Assembly (NCBI RefSeq): GCF_023856365.1
Contig: NC_064542.1
Span: 11,429,863-11,493,862, forward strand
Origin: Brienomyrus brachyistius
Lineage: Eukaryota; Chordata; Actinopteri; Osteoglossiformes; Mormyridae
Length of the DNA: 64,000 nucleotides
Direction: 5' to 3'
Under the pieces are notes generated by a model that was given only the letters and a program-made list of their open reading frames with translations, was not told where the DNA came from and made no database searches. Every line of letters starts with the position of its first letter. Within the stretch, counting starts at the first letter, position 1. A program made the position numbers and the translations under genes. Positions 1 to 12,400 of the stretch are shown here, piece after piece.

Positions 1-2798
1 TATTTTTTGCGTACCAAACCAAACCAAAATCTGTGGGCCTCCAGTGTTCTTCAGCATCACTACACAACGTTACACGGTGAGTCACGCTGCCCACGTTGTA
101 CCTCAGCCTTGGGCCCTGTGCTGCTACTGACAGGCAGCAGACCCAGCGGGACCCTGACCAAGGAAAGCCATCCGAAGATAGACGGATAGGCTACATAGTG
201 AGTAAAATAATAAAGTACTTACTTGGATCAGAAGTGCCTCTCTTTCCAGACGTCTTTTTTGTGGTGCAGCAACAAGGCTGAGAGAAAAAGAAATCATAAA
301 ACATGAAGGAGTGAAGCTTTATTACTGATTTCATCAGCCTGGTTTGTTAATAATTACGTACTATATTGAATACTAGATCCTTATTTCATAGCCATGCCAC
401 ACGCTAATTTGTGAAGCCTATGCTAAAACAGAACATAAAACTACATAAAACAAGAGTGCAAAATACTAAAATCTACAATGACTTCAGAGTGAAGAGGAAA
501 CCATTATTTTATCAGGTCTATTGTGCACTATGGCAGCAGAACATATTGTTCTTACGTAAACGTTGTACCCTCAAATTTTGTGTAGTACATATTATGAGAA
601 GAGTATAATGCTTTGTTTGTATACTACTTCAAATGAAGGGCACGTCGGACTAACATCTGTAGATTGTTGTTCAGAGCTGGCACCTGTATCTTTAAGTACA
701 CAACTAAATATATACATTTTTATGTAGTGGGTGCAAAAAAATGCATGAATGGCAAACAGCCGCAAGGTGCTTTTCATTCAGATCTACAATGTAAATAAGT
801 AAATAACATGAGCTGTTTACACTAAATTAACCTTCCTGTATCAAACTCAGCAGAAAACCTGCTTCAGAGTCCAATTGTTCTGCAACAATTACTATACAGT
901 TGAATGAAGGTGTATTGTTACTGGATTTTTAAATTCATATTATTCCTCCGATGATTCATTAAAAATGTTTTTACTATGAAACCATGGGAGTCTTTACAAT
1001 AAGATGCTATTAAAGTATAGATGAGTTGCCCTGCTATTGTAGGCTGGACACCATGATAGAGACTGTAGAATCACACTCTCTGAACTGCAATACAACTGCT
1101 TGAGGTTAGTGCTGTTCGCCCCCACAAGTTGGCAGAGAGGAATCAGCGATTGCCTCCTCGTCGCTCCCCTTTTCATAGCACCTTATAAAACATGGCAGCC
1201 CCCAGACATTTTCCGCTCGGGCCAAATCGAGCGGGGGAAGTCGATTTCTGCACCGTGCCAGTGGGTGTTGTGGCCAAACGGTTCCCCGGGTTCAGAATCC
1301 AATCTCTTTTGAGGCGAGGCTTAAATCGCACAGCTGCCAAGGTCCGCTCACATTCGGAAACTGTCTCTGTAAGCACCCACTTGATGTATCATTGTCAAAT
1401 AAAGCCTTTAGTCATCAAAAACCTTCTATGAGACAGTTGAGGAACTATGCTACTTAGGAGCAAATAAAAGGATGATGGTGCCACTCTTAAGTATTGCAGC
1501 CCGACAAACCCAAAGCTAGGCTCCAAAGAGACGCTTGCTGTTGCAACCTTGAGCGAGATTTTTGATCTTTGCTTCAGCAGAACAAATGCAGTGAGCTGCA
1601 TGCATGGCGAAAAGCGATATGGGGCACTGGAACAATGCGAATATAAATACATACCAAATTACCTGTCCATTTACAATACAGCTAAATAAACTCCGATGTC
1701 TTTTGAAGTCTAATATCCGATCTTTCACTGTATCAGACTGTGTTAACTCATGCAAGAATAACGCGGATTAGCGAAATGCTAGAAATAAACTGAGTAAGGG
1801 AAGACAGTGGCATGCTGGTTCAGTGGGCAGCACTGTGGTCTCACTCCTCCAAGCCTGGGGACAGTGGTTCTGTCCCTGTTCTCTGCGTGTGGAGCTCATA
1901 CATTCTTGCCGTGTCATGTGGTTTTCCTCCTGTAGTCTTGAGACATGTGGTCAGGCTCACTGTCATCTCTAAATTGCCTATCGTGTATCATGAAATGTAT
2001 TCGAATCCACAAAGATGTTCATTTACAAATAATGAAACTGATTAAGGCTGTTGTCAGTTCAGTTTTCCTTAACAAGGTGGGGGGCACGAAGGCCACGCCG
2101 GCAAGGCCAGGTTTTCTAGCTTCTGGTCGCTTCCTCCTCGGCAGGCGAGCCCCAGCATGCTGACAAGACTCTGGCGTCTGACGTCTACGTCCAGGTGCGG
2201 CTGAGCAGGACTCCAGCTCCGAGTATGAACGAATCAGGTGGAAAAAAAGGACAAGGACACAGAACTAAGCAAGGTCAGGCGATGGATTGTTACAGAGCAC
2301 AGCTAGAACACAGAGCACGAGACAAAGGGCAGAACCAAGAGACGGGAAAGAGATTTGGACAGCCAGACCGAGAGATCCGAAATGCGAACCAGGGGGAGAT
2401 AAAGCAGACACGGAGCCATGAAGCATGGAGATGTTAGTCAGAGTGAATTTACATACACGGATTACAGGTAATTAGAGATTTAGATTATCTAGAGGTGGCT
2501 GTGGGAAAGAGAGTAGAGACTAGAGACCAGTAACTAGCTAACTAACTGGGTTGGATGTGAGTTGAGTTATAGTCAGAAGACAAGCAAACACAAATGTGCA
2601 TCCACAAAATCTCCGAACTGCTACAATAAAAATGGCTTCATGTAAATTTTAATAAATTTATTCAATATTATATTCAATGTTTGGATTATAGGCACCAACA
2701 TACAAATTCAACCTATCACTTTTTTAAATGCTGAATTAATTTTATCTCTGCAAAGTGTTATAATATAAATTGCTTGCAAATAGCACAAATTTTCCTTT
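1..2798. other. intergenic, no gene seen
   Basis: AT-rich sequence with only short chance reading frames. Apart from the repeat fragment at 1806-1995, nothing recognisable. A purine-rich stretch lies at 2230-2420. Confidence 0.6.
1806..1995 (+). mobile_element. fish interspersed repeat fragment (sense half)
   Basis: Degenerate but recognisable: GTTCAGTGGGCAGCACTGTGG, TGTGTGGAGCTCATACATTC, GTGGTTTTCCTCCTGTAGTC, GAGACATGTGGTCAGG and CTAAATTGCCTATCGTGTA. Many fish genomes carry this string of motifs in thousands of copies. Its reverse complement is at 9265-9440. Confidence 0.55.
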
Positions 2799-3052
2799 GC
2801 AGTGGTGGCCTAATGGCTAGGGAAGCGCTCTTGTGATTGAAAGATTGCTGGTCCCACTGAGGTACCCCGAGCAAGGTACCGCCCCCCAAGCACTGCTCCC
2901 CGGGCGCTGAATTAGCTGCCCCCTGCTATGTCGCGATGTCATATATCGGTTAAATGCAGAGGACACATTTTGTTGTTGTGCTATGGTGTCAACAAGGACA
3001 ACTAATCCCTTTCCCTAATTGGTGTCTGTCTGCCTGTCTGTCTGTCTGTCTA
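2799..3052 (+). mobile_element. tRNA-derived SINE with (TGTC)n tail
   Basis: GCAGTGGTGGCCTAATGGCTAG at the head contains a perfect pol III A box (TGGCCTAATGG, 2806-2816). It is followed by the fish SINE body ACTGAGGTACCCCGAGCAAGG, CACTGCTCCCCGGGCGC and GCAGAGGACACATTTTGTTG, and a TCTG-type simple repeat tail from about 3024. The B-box area is partly deleted, so the copy is old. Confidence 0.75.
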
Positions 3053-5674
3053 AATTAGCTCAATTTATTTACCAACACAAGGATTTCAAAGGAAAAAGAA
3101 AAGATTAATAATTGCTGCAATTTCTGTTTGACCATCTGTGCTGGTTTCTACAGCGGGCCGCCATTTTCCACGCGGAAGTCACACTTGTCTTTTATGCTAT
3201 CGCCTGAGCCATCTCGCTAACTGGTCAGACCAGCTGTCCCACCAATTTCCTCGGTCTATTGTAGCGAAAAGAAAACCGAGGCACTTTGTCTGCACTAAAT
3301 GCCTTTGTGCTTTTAAAATTATGCGCGAGTCGGTGATTTGTGACTTATAAATGACATGTTTCTCGGTAATCTTCTTTTATACCATTCCTTGAAGGATTTC
3401 CTGACAGGCAGCCTCTGAAGGAGAAAGAGCTCTGCAGCGGGCGCCTCTGGGAGTTTCTTAATCATTCGATGCGAAGCCATCATGTAACATTATTTCATAT
3501 GTGTAAAAATATTAAGTCTCTGTATTGTTTTGTGACTGCAATCAGTTGACGCTCTCCCCAGATGGTAGTCAAGATGCAAATGTTCCACACCACCTCCTTC
3601 TTTCAATTTAACGCGAGACTACATATACAGCCAGACACCATGATAAGTCTTACAATCTCTGTCCAAACACTAGAAGCTAGGGATTACTCTACAAATTAAA
3701 TGACTGCGGTGAAGCATATTTAATGAAAAATGCGGCGGAGTGACATTTCGCCGTACACGTGGGACACTGACTGCGATCCAGCCACGGGCACATTTGTTTC
3801 ACGCCGAATAAATGAGGTGGGATCTAACCATTTATTGCTTGCCGGTGTATATTTTGGATCTCAAAATGGAAAAGGTTGCAAATTACCATTTGATTCGTAC
3901 TGGATGTTAATTTCCCTCATAATTTCCCAGCTTGACCCAACTCCAATAAACAATCGCCGGCTGCTCTTAACGACTACATTAGCGCCGTGGCTGTGGGCTC
4001 AATGTGAACGTCTGGGGCAGCAGCATGACTGGCAAATGGTGGACACAAAGAGAAGTATTCATCAGAACGGGGGGCCGTTTGCGGAGACGGGGGCCCGTCA
4101 GGGCAGCCGTATCGTTACCATTCTGGTATTCTTTTCGCGTCGGGAAAAACTGTCTGAGCTGCCATAAAACACGGATCCAAATCGACGTTCTCTGTCACTG
4201 TCGTTCCCTGTGATCCCACATTCCCATCTGTACACTTTAAATGCGGCTGGGGACCTGTTAGGAGAGAGATCATGGAGGCACTGGGGAGGGTAAACTGGAA
4301 AATGTGATTACCCATGGAAGACAACTCATACGCGTACACCCACCTCAACCACCCAGAGCCACTTATCCAGTGCGGGGTTACTGAGTCTGGTAGAATCCTC
4401 TGTAGGATTTTTGCCGCAGCACGTCACTGTATCATATGAATGTGTTTGATTCATCCTCATATTCTTTTTACTACACGTAAAATAATGATGAACGTTATGT
4501 TCTAAACAAAGCTACATATTGCAGCTTCATACTCTGAAGAAAAACTACAGGATGGCGGTTTAACACATCTCATTCTTCATTTACTCAGAGATAACAGGCT
4601 GCCCTGCATTTTTTATACCCAAGCACCACCCCTACCCCCCCCCCCCCCCCCCCCCCTTCGAGGGCAACTTTGTTTTTAATTAGCTGAAGAACAGATCAGT
4701 ACATTAAATAAAGTCACCCCAAGTCAGCCCCCTCCTGTCCATCCCCTATTATGACATAACGGTACACAAATCTACTTGGAGTTAGCATTTCCTGGTTGAA
4801 AATCACATTTTAACTTGGGTGTTGCAAGCATCCGTCCATCCATTCATCTTCAATACTATGTATCCAGTATGGGGGTTTGCAGTGATAATCAAGCCAGTAA
4901 AGTTAAAAAAGAAAACATCATTACCAAAAAGAATACATTTTGTCATCAAAAGTATTTCAACTGACAATTTGCATTTATGTTTATGAATAAGTTTGGACAT
5001 ATTCGGCCCTGTATTCCTGAATACCCTATTAGGAATAAGCTGGCGCCCCATCTACCAATGAGAAGCTATGAGTCTTGAGTCTTTTCCTGTAATTTGGGGT
5101 TGGCAGCCATGGGAATCAGCTCACCTCTGCCAAAAGGCTGCAGCGTCATTAATCACGGAGGGGCTCGCTGATTTCTTAATTACTCCGTGCATCTCCCCCA
5201 CCTGGGGCAGCCGTGCTCTAATTGGCAGAGTGCAGGCTAAGGAATGGGGGCAGAGACAGGCCTACCCTGGGATGAGGAATAGCGCCCAGCAGGAGACGTC
5301 TGTCCGCGCGCTCTACCCCAAACTCAGATGTGACAGCAGCCTCAGAATGATAAACAGGTTGCTCCTTTCGTACTGCGAATACTTTTAGATTTATGGAGCT
5401 GGCCGGTACAACGGACGTGACTTGCGTCATATTTCACAGTGAGGAAACACCCCTGCAGAGAGGCAATGGATGAGGCCCGCCCGCGGTGTCAAAAACGCCA
5501 ACAAGTCTGATGAAGCTGTTCGATAAAATGGGGGGGGGGGGACTAATGACATCAAAAGGCAGACAATAGCCATGTTTCTCACCTCCTGTGATTTTAGCAT
5601 ATTGCCTTTCTGTCTGTAACGTAATGTATGCTTGTCGGCATGTCGGTAAAATGACGTTGATGCGAAGGCCATGA
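3053..5674. other. intergenic, no gene seen
   Basis: No convincing gene. The longest frame (3730-4167, plus, 145 codons) shows no recognisable domain and overlaps another random frame. Contains the poly(C) run at 4635 and a possible conserved non-coding block at 5130-5310. Confidence 0.55.
4635..4656. repeat. poly(C) run, 22 bases
   Basis: Pure C homopolymer. Similar long C or G runs occur at 49233-49254, 54940-54959 and 61461-61480, with shorter ones at 5530-5541, 47028-47040 and near 60956-60968. Confidence 0.95.
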
Positions 5675-5812
5675 GCAGCTAGCTAATGTTTATGGCTAGC
5701 CGGATAGCAGCTAGCTAATGTTTATGGCTAGCCGGATAGCAGCTAGCTAATGTTTATGGCTAGCCGGATAGCAGCTAGCTAATGTTTATGGCTAGCCGGA
5801 TAGCAGCTAGCT
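5675..5812. repeat. 32-bp tandem repeat, 4.3 copies, palindrome-rich
   Basis: A 32-base unit starting GCAGCTAGCTAATGTTTATG and ending GCTAGCCGGATA repeats exactly four times (starts 5675, 5707, 5739, 5771), with a 10-base fifth start at 5803. Each unit contains the palindromes AGCTAGCT and GGCTAGCC. The four copies look identical, which suggests recent expansion. Confidence 0.95.
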
Positions 5813-6649
5813 ATATCATAGCTGAAAAATATGACATAAAAAACATGGAAAAATGTTCATGTGGTCTTGCAGAGGTAATGGATACTACAACTCCTGCCGA
5901 CCCTGACCTATGACCTCCGGCTGGGCTTTTACATAATGTCTGCGGAGCGGTGATGTGATTCACAGCAAACCTGTTTATTGAATTGTGTCTTGGAAGGGTC
6001 AGCTGGCGGGGGTAGCGGTGTAATGGTGGTGGGGGTTGGTGGTCTTGATGGGGAAGATGCTACTCCAGAAAGCCCTTTCATGCTTCGGTCTTAACCCCGG
6101 TGACGGCGGTTTCTCCCTGAAATTTACACTGGACTCTGGAGGGAGTTGAGTTGTCGTCACGGCTCATGAACACGGCGGCACAATTTATGCTCATAAAGCG
6201 TAGCGAGCCATTGCATCCAATAACCTCTCCCATTCTTACAGGAGTCAAGGACACCATCTGGCTAGGACCCGTCGTGAAACACGAGCCATCAGCAGCGGGG
6301 CTAACCGCGTTAGCCAGCGGCAGCTGCGACTTCGGCAGTGAGACGACCAGCCCCCCCCAGCTGCATCCTCACCTTGCAACAGGGCAGCATCGCTTAACGG
6401 ACGGCCGGTCGGCTTGCAGCAGCAAGAAGCTTTATGTGAGCTAAGCATACATAAAGCCGTCCTGGAAATTAATATAGCCTTCACGTTATCCCACATGGAA
6501 CCAGGGTGAGTTATTGGGGGATAAAATATGACAGCTTAATAATGAGAGGTTTCTTTGTTGCGAAGTATTACGCGATATCTGAAGAAAGCCCGGCTCCCAC
6601 ACGGCTTCACCAGCTGGTGTAACCTTTCGCATCGTGCATTAATATTTAC

Positions 6650-6780
6650 TCTGGCCCAGCAGGTAGAGCAGTAGTTAAGGACGTGGCCTTTACAACCAGA
6701 GGGTTAATCCCTGCCATGCTACCCTCCAGTATTATACTGATCCCTACTGCAGAATTCCACGTACAAAATCCAAACTGATC
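6650..6780 (+). mobile_element. possible tRNA-related SINE fragment
   Basis: GCAGGTAGAGCAGTAGTTAAG followed by GGACGTGGCCTTTACAACC and AGAGGGTTAATCCCTGCCATG resembles the head of a tRNA-derived SINE with a degenerate B box. Family not identified. Confidence 0.35.
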
Positions 6781-6808
6781 TCCTTATCATTCCTTCTCAC
6801 GTCAACAA

Positions 6809-6810
<2 letters not shown>

Positions 6811-6866
<56 letters not shown>
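6811..6866. repeat. (AT)28 microsatellite
   Basis: Uninterrupted AT dinucleotide run followed by T-rich sequence. Confidence 0.97.
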
Positions 6867-6869
<3 letters not shown>

Positions 6870-9099
6870 ATTCATTTTTTTTTTTCATATAAAATATTAT
6901 AATGAAAAGATTCTAAATGGCGTTCAGGCAGATAGGTTGCTAAAGTGAAGAGATAAGAAACTTTTTTAATGCGTCACTCAGTAACAAAGTATCTAAGCAG
7001 CTGCTAAACCAACACTGTAATTTCCTCCCCTACAAAAAAAAAAAGTTACCAATGTTAGGAACTGGGGGGGGAAACTTTTTTACTTTTTGTTTGTTTTAAG
7101 AATTTTCACGGAATGCTTCTGACAATCAGAATGATAAACCGGTTGCCTTTCTGTTTTTTACTTCATGAATATTTATGAGCTCATCCAGAATGGGGGTGCT
7201 CTGCAACATTTTGTGTTGGTTGTGGGGGGGGTGGGGCAGGACTCATTTTGTCCCACTGACTTTCTTTCTCTCTCACTCCCAGGACAACAGTCATACACTA
7301 GATAACTGAGATCTGAGAAAGTACAACTGGATCATGTTAGTTTATTGATTTTTTTTCTTCAATTGAAACCATAGCAACCAAGATTCCCTGGCAGAATATC
7401 CATGCAGAAAAGCATACACAGAATATCTAAACATGAACTACATCTGTAGTATTAAATATATATAACTTATATAAGTTAACCTGTGGTGTTGTCATACACA
7501 GTGTGTAGGGTGCATACCCACCCCCTGTCATAAAATGTAACATTTTTTGTACGTGAAATTGAGAAATATTTACATTTAGGACCTACTGTATGTTCCCCAT
7601 CATCGTAAATCCCGTGAGTCGTTAAAACGCATCCTGCGGAGTCTGCATTCTTATTTATGCATCTTGCGACAGTTGTAACATGCATCTGATGTCGCTTATT
7701 GTCATGTGCGGTAACTCTGAAATCCCTTCCGTGCTGTTTTGGCGTTACGACCACGTTAATCAATCAATCATTGCTGTTTCACGCACACGGGTGACAACTA
7801 ATTGTCCCAGTGTAGCATAAGGAATTAAAAATCGCAACGCAAATACACCATCAGTGCACTGTATTTTCAATTTCAACATCATTCAGCTTTCAGCAGTTAA
7901 AAATAAAATCAGAGTAATCACAGTGAATTAGCTAAAATGTCTGTGGTTATGCACAATCATTTAAAATACTGTTAAAAACCGGTTCTTAAGAAATGCGGAA
8001 ATAGGTTGGGCCGTGCCGTAGATGGGTGATCTAGGAGGTGAAAGGCTGGTAGGCATGGTACGCAGCCCCCGTTGAAAACTCCTGGCTAGGCCTCTGAAGT
8101 TAACTAATTGATATGTAATGAAAATTATTTTTCCAATGGGCATGGGAAGCAATTGGATACAATTGTTTATACATCTAAATATTTCAAGAGGCAATTAAGA
8201 TTTACGAATTTCCCAAAGGTACATCAGTGGGGCCTTCCCCTGAGATTAGAACTGCTGGAATACAAATCAACACTTAAAGTGGCATTAAGCACATAAGCAT
8301 ACACTACGTAAAGGGGACTGTATTAAAAACATTGGTTTTATTTTTCTTAAGAATAAGGACGTGGAATAGTTCACTGTAAACTCATTTACGATTTGGAGAC
8401 TAAAACCAGGCGTAGGTATTAGGAGAATGCAAAGACATTTACTTTTACTCAGCAGACAGCAATTAAACAATAACTGGCCTGTTTACTACTTATGAATCAG
8501 ACTATAATAGACAGTGAAGTGTAAACGCTGTTTGCTGATGACAGGTGCTCAACTGTGGCTGCCATGCTGGTAAATACAATCAAAAGGGCACCGTGCAACT
8601 CAGTGTATGATACTAGACGCCTGGTCTAATTCCTGTTTGCTTATTTGTTCTGTGCAGAATCCGCCTTGCTTCCAAACTGCTCAAACTTGGCATAAATATT
8701 TATATTTACATTTTTGGGGTATAGCAGTGCTAACGAGGAAAAGCTACTGATGCCGAACAATTAAAAGTGATAAATATTTAACGACCACCTGGTAGACAGA
8801 ATAAGATGAGCGCAAATCAGAGAATCGCACCAATTGTGGCAACGTCATGCAAATTTTTACAGCCCTGTCCTCAGTTGGGGTGAGCTAAGGAGGGATGATG
8901 TCAGTCGTACTGTTCGCTAATGTAAGCCACGCTTTTGAAGCGTGCTGGGGAAGATGCATGTGGGTGAACCAAATCCCCCTTTCTCAGAACTGCCTGGCAA
9001 AGTGTGTCATCACAAAAGCAGCACTACCCCTGTTAACTGGGGGAAACCAATATTTTATCTCTTTAATCACTGAGGATAAATGAGGGAAACCAATCAAGC

Positions 9100-9207
9100 T
9101 GTATTCCATCCATTCATCTTCTAACCACTTATACAAGCTTGAGCTGGGAGTCAGTTGCAGGGAGTGCAGGGCACAAGATACCCTGCATGGATGCTAATAC
9201 ATTATAG

Positions 9208-9268
<61 letters not shown>

Positions 9269-9445
9269 TTGGCAATTTATAGACACCAGTCTGCCTAATT
9301 GCATGTCTTTAGACTGCAGAAGGAAACATGAGCCCAGAGGGATCTCACAGAAACAGAAGAGGATATGCAAAAGCCAAGGATGGGATTTGAACCCACAACC
9401 CTCAATTAAGCCATATAGAAACTGGATATCAATGGATGAATGAAC
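9100..9445 (-). mobile_element. fish interspersed repeat copy with internal (AC)n
   Basis: CCATCCATTCATCTTCTAACC and GCAGGGAGTGCAGGGCACAAG precede the AC microsatellite (9209-9265). After it come GGCAATTTATAGACACC, GCATGTCTTTAGACTGCAG, GGGATTTGAACCCACAACCC. This is the antisense orientation of the element at 1806-1995, here with both halves and the AC tract between them. Confidence 0.6.
9209..9265. repeat. (AC)28 microsatellite
   Basis: Uninterrupted AC run embedded in the fish interspersed repeat at 9100-9445. AC tracts are often seen at this spot in that element. Confidence 0.97.
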
Positions 9446-12400
9446 CTGTATACTCAGAATCATTCTAATGTAAATATTCACAGACTGAATATTCCAATGT
9501 GAAAATTCGGTGTGAGCATGTTATGTGCTGTACTGCCGGTGATTTAAGCATTCACCGTTCCCCCAGCAGCACCAGCGACAGCCTGCCCAAAGATGCTTTT
9601 TAAATTATACATCTGTTCCAATCCATAAAGTTAAGTGCTTTTCTCACAGCTGCGCGCTTGCTTTCGCACGTTTACGGTCATCTAGCTTAGACCTGTGTGA
9701 AACTGGCCCACTAATGATTTTGTTAGTCAAATCAGTGTCATGAAATCGCACGTGACTGCATCCCCGTGGCTGGCTGAGGGCTGCCGCCGACGCGTCCTCG
9801 GACGACCTCAGGGCCAGTGGGTGTGAGAGCTACAATTCGGAGAAAAGAGGGTGAAGACAGAACTGGGGGAGAGTACAGCAGAAAATGGCACGGGGGTCAT
9901 GCAACCCTTTTCGGTTTCGGATGAAAATCAAAGCGAAATAGGATTAAAAAAAAAAACCTCCCAAAACATTCAAACAAATAAACAAATAAGCTCTTTCCGG
10001 TGATTTACTTGAACAATGAGTGAGCAGCTGCTTCTGTGAATCATAAATCGCCCACAGTCGAGAGCGTCGAGTGACGACAGTGTTCTGACACCCCTTCACA
10101 CACTGTCCAATTACTTGGCTGTCCCTGTTGATCCTCTGCCTCACCTGACATTTCTAATTCCCCTGACATGAAGCATCGCACAGCAGAAAACCAGGGGGAC
10201 CGTGTGCCCTGCGCCAAGTGCTCCCCAGCGAAGGACGTCTAGCGTCATCGCTGCACTCATTGTCATTGCTACCTTCTGCCTTCTGAATACAGCGTTTTAA
10301 ACCTCCCCTACATGCTTCCCTCTGCAGTCGAGTCTTTGTGGCCTCCCGCGACGTGACCTGAAATGCCCTGACAGACTTTATATGCGGGTAAGTATGCACC
10401 GCTCAGATACATATTTCTGCCAACAGCTACTTCAAACCTCACAAGTTGCACGGCGTAATAAGGGAGATCTAGTACAGCTCCGAATAGCTTTAGGAGGTTT
10501 TCATGCAGTGGATGAGTCAGGCGCCCAACCCACCAGAGCTGAGGCTTGAAACGGCGCCGACTGCTTCTGCCCGCTGCGCAGCCCGTGGTCATCGCTCGGA
10601 GATGATGTCACCAGGACATAAACTGCATAAACGTGATTTAGGCAACTAGACAGCCATTCTGACAAGCCAAGAAACACTGACATTTTATTTTAATGAACAA
10701 TATGAATGTGTTACCTGTCTGTAATCTATAAATATGCATATACAGAGTATAGTACAGGGTCTGTATAAAACTCTCTCGAGTCACAGAACAGATGTTTGTC
10801 TGTCACTCTGAGTGACCTAGCACAGTGAGGTGTATACACAGTGACCAGACTACCTTTGGATGCCAGATATTAACTATGCTTATATCCGCCATCTGTTCTT
10901 TATTTTCCCTTTTACTAGGTTTTAAGCTGAAATACAAAAAAAATACATATCTCTATTTCTCACATGTATGTTTTTGATTAGAAACACAGTGTACATTTGC
11001 ACACATTTTTCGTATATAACAATACTATCTTCATTAATAAAGACCACAAAGAAAACTGCCCTTTATGTTTATCGGGATGTGATGGAGGGTCGTCGTTTCC
11101 TCACAGACACTTACTCTAAAGCTCCAGCGCATGAGGGAACAAACCTTATATTTATGTGACTTTGTGCACATAATCTGGCTGGACTTGATAATGAAGCCAT
11201 TTATTAAGGTCAGCAGGCTTCCTGGCGTTATAGTGATAATAGCCATGGAAATTTACTGCGGTAATTATTGCAAACATGCAGTCTGCAGGTGTGGATGGCT
11301 TGGATTTGAACCAGATAAACAAACACGCATAGGATTCGCTCATCTCTGGATGGAAGACAAAACCACAAAGGACACTTAAGGTTTCAAGAAAAGCAAATGG
11401 ATTAAGTGATATTCAGTAGCAATTCATATGCTACTGCATCGACCTACCTATCATTTATACTGTAATTGTAACAGACCAACATAAAATTTCTTTGCTCTAA
11501 GTGAATTCCAATGAATGTGATTTGTTTATCTATTTTCCATTAGCGGTACTGGGTCAGAGTAAGCCTGGAGCCTTTCCCAGTCATCAGAGGACACAAGACC
11601 AGTGAAGCCTTGATTGGGATGGTGGTCTATCACACTCACCCTGGTCGGGGTTTCAGGGGGGGGCCTGGAGCCCATCCCAGGCAGCGTAGGGCATAAGGCT
11701 GGGGTGCATCCTGGATGGCATACCAGTCCATTGAAGGGGGCACACATAATCAAACGCAGTGAGGAAATAATTTAGAGATAGCAATTAGCTGAACTGCACA
11801 TTTTCACTGCAGGAGGAAAGCAGCACAGCTGCAGGAGACCCATGCATCACCGGGTAAGCATGCAAACCACACACATTCCTCATGCGATTCTCTAGGAAAC
11901 TAACAGGCACAAATGCGTCTGAAAGTAAGCCCATGCAAGGTCATAGATGATATGTTTAATGATATACATCTCAGAACATTCTGCAATGATGTTACTAGTG
12001 TTTTTGCGCAGAAATCAAATATGCATCCCCATTTAAAATGGATTTTTTTCCTTATATGACAAAATGATGGATATTTTTTCTTTTTTCAATCTGCTTTTGA
12101 ACCTCAATTTATAAAGGCAAATAGATGATTTATAGATTTAAAAACACGTGCTGTTTTTATTCTTTATGCAATCAAACAATCTTACAAAGCAATTATTAAA
12201 ATAGCTCTCTGAAAGCATAGATATTACATTTGGTAATTATTACAGTGAGCTTCAGCGGACACTATGTCTGAGTGTCTGCAACAGCAGGATCATACCGAAA
12301 AGCACTGAATGTGCTCTATGTACAATACTGTCCATACTGTCCATATTTAATTCATATTTGAACGTCGAAAAATAATATTCCTCTTTCATTTGTGACTAGA

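Larger units (their letters stand above)
5813..9099. other. intergenic, no gene seen
   Basis: Non-coding, AT-rich. Holds the SINE-like fragment (6650-6780) and the AT microsatellite. No reading frame over 100 codons. Confidence 0.55.

Noticed and set aside
1260..1300. A-box-like TGGCCAAACGG and B-box-like GGTTCAGAATCC
   Set aside because: The two boxes are only about ten bases apart and no cloverleaf can be drawn, so not a tRNA gene.
3730..4167. Plus-strand 145-codon frame
   Set aside because: No recognisable motif, no splice or promoter context, and overlaps another chance frame.
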